Assembly: GCA_024762845.1 (NCBI GenBank)
Contig: JANTGQ010000081.1
Location: forward strand, 1-6,410
DNA length: 6,410 nucleotides
Source of the DNA: Nitratifractor sp.
Lineage (GTDB): Bacteria; Campylobacterota; Campylobacteria; Campylobacterales; Sulfurovaceae
Direction: 5' to 3'
Under the pieces are notes generated by a model, which was given only the letters and a program-made list of their open reading frames with translations, was not told the origin of the DNA and did not search any database. Made by a program: the position numbers and the translations under genes. Position 1 is the first letter of the stretch, and each line of letters begins with the position of its first letter. Positions 5,844 through 6,410 of the stretch are shown piece by piece.

Positions 5844-6360
5844 ACTTTTTGCTGTTACGTTTTTTCCACTCTTTTTCGAACTTTTTACGTTTGAGTATAG
5901 AGAGCTTTTCTATAAATAGTTTTCCCTCCAAATGGTCATACTCGTGTTGGATTGCAATTGCGAGGAAGTCATCAGTCTCTGTTTCGTGTCTGACTCCATT
6001 GCGGTCTTGATAGGCAAATTTTACCTCTTTATGGCGTTCGACATCTTCGTAGTATCCGGGTACACTTAGGCACCCTTCTTGGTATTTTGTCTTTCCGTTG
6101 CACTCAATGAGCTCTGGGTTTATAACTTCGATTGTGTTCTCTTTAGGCTGCGCCTCTTCTTCTTCTTGAAGCGGAATGTTGATAACTAGTACTCTCTTAG
6201 GTACACCAATCTGAATTGCTGCCAAGCCAACACCATTTTTGGCAACCATTGTTTCGTACATATCATCTAAAAGAGTGTGCAACTCTTCGTCGAACTTCTC
6301 TACGGGGAGGCTTTTTTGTTTTAAAATCTTATTTGGATAGACTAAAACTTCGTGCAGCAT
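5842..6360 (-). CDS. def: Peptide deformylase
   Basis: The enzyme removes the formyl group from the N-terminal formyl-methionine of newly made proteins at the ribosome exit. At 172 residues it has standard length. All three family motifs are intact: GVGLAAIQIG (43-52, with Q50), EGCLS (95-99, metal ligand C97) and QHEYDHLEG (138-146, metal ligands H139 and H143, catalytic E140). The metal is usually Fe(II). An acidic stretch at 65-75 is a loop insertion, and the last 16 residues are strongly basic (KRKKFEKEWKKRNSKK), which could favour ribosome contact. The ATG at 6360 directly follows the clpP stop codon (TAAATG) with AAGAG 7 bases upstream. The clpP-def order is, as I recall, also found in Campylobacter jejuni. 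No sign of damage. Confidence 0.97.
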   Translation of the reverse strand: MLHEVLVYPNKILKQKSLPVEKFDEELHTLLDDMYETMVAKNGVGLAAIQIGVPKRVLVINIPLQEEEEAQPKENTIEVINPELIECNGKTKYQEGCLSVPGYYEDVERHKEVKFAYQDRNGVRHETETDDFLAIAIQHEYDHLEGKLFIEKLSILKRKKFEKEWKKRNSKK

Positions 6361-6410
6361 TTAGAGACTCTTCTCCAATACTTCATCGATTAAGCCATAC
6401 TTTACAGCCT
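6361..6410 (-). CDS. clpP: ATP-dependent Clp protease proteolytic subunit, C-terminal end (partial)
   Basis: Only the last 15 codons and the TAA stop are in the window; the gene continues past the right edge. The readable end, AVKYGLIDEVLEKSL, fits the conserved ClpP C-terminus, where an AxxYGLID block closes the protein after the handle region. ClpP forms the serine-protease tetradecamer that degrades unfolded or tagged proteins delivered by ClpX or ClpA. The catalytic triad lies outside the window and cannot be checked. The stop codon abuts the def ATG, so the two genes are almost certainly cotranscribed. The identification rests on a short stretch plus the gene order. Confidence 0.8.
   Translation of the reverse strand, partial: AVKYGLIDEVLEKSL

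Noticed and set aside
5720..6010. Plus-strand frame opposite the def/DUF898 junction
   Set aside because: It is a shadow of two strongly supported minus-strand genes.

Overview
The window looks like chromosomal DNA from a free-living member of the Campylobacterota (Sulfurimonas/Sulfurovum type). The grounds are the short threonyl-tRNA synthetase (600 residues, N-terminal TGS domain almost gone), the clpP-def gene pair, the lysine-rich deformylase tail and the moderate-to-low G+C. The genus is an inference from protein flavour, not a search result. Every gene lies on the minus strand, so transcription runs from the right edge to the left.

In transcription order: the last 15 codons of clpP (6361-6410); def, peptide deformylase (5842-6360), whose ATG directly follows the clpP stop; a DUF898/YjgN-family multi-spanning membrane protein (4663-5829); a membrane-anchored M48 zinc metallopeptidase with an N-terminal DUF7092-like domain (3638-4645); then, after a 59-base gap with a good -10 box, thrS (1776-3578) and infC (1240-1779), which overlap by a TTGA junction; and finally a family GH114 endo-alpha-1,4-polygalactosaminidase-like gene (371-1198). 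Spacings within each block are short (0, 12, 17, -3 and 41 bases). This suggests a clpP-def-DUF898-M48 transcript and a thrS-infC-GH114 transcript, with read-through between them possible.

Four of the genes are housekeeping: protein quality control (clpP), N-terminal maturation of new proteins (def), tRNA charging (thrS) and translation initiation (infC). The DUF898/M48 pair is a little-studied membrane module sitting among them. The GH114 gene is clearly more AT-rich than infC, stands where rpmI-rplT follow infC in many bacteria, and looks like an accessory acquisition with a possible role in cutting galactosamine-containing exopolysaccharide.

Bases 1-370 hold no convincing gene. They carry nested repeat structure: a small hairpin (41-56), an outer inverted repeat (56-80 with 342-366), two tandem copies of a 52-60 base unit (89-200), and a 27-bp inner inverted repeat (240-266 with 301-327). 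Together these look like a non-autonomous, REP/BIME- or MITE-like element abutting the 3' end of the GH114 gene.
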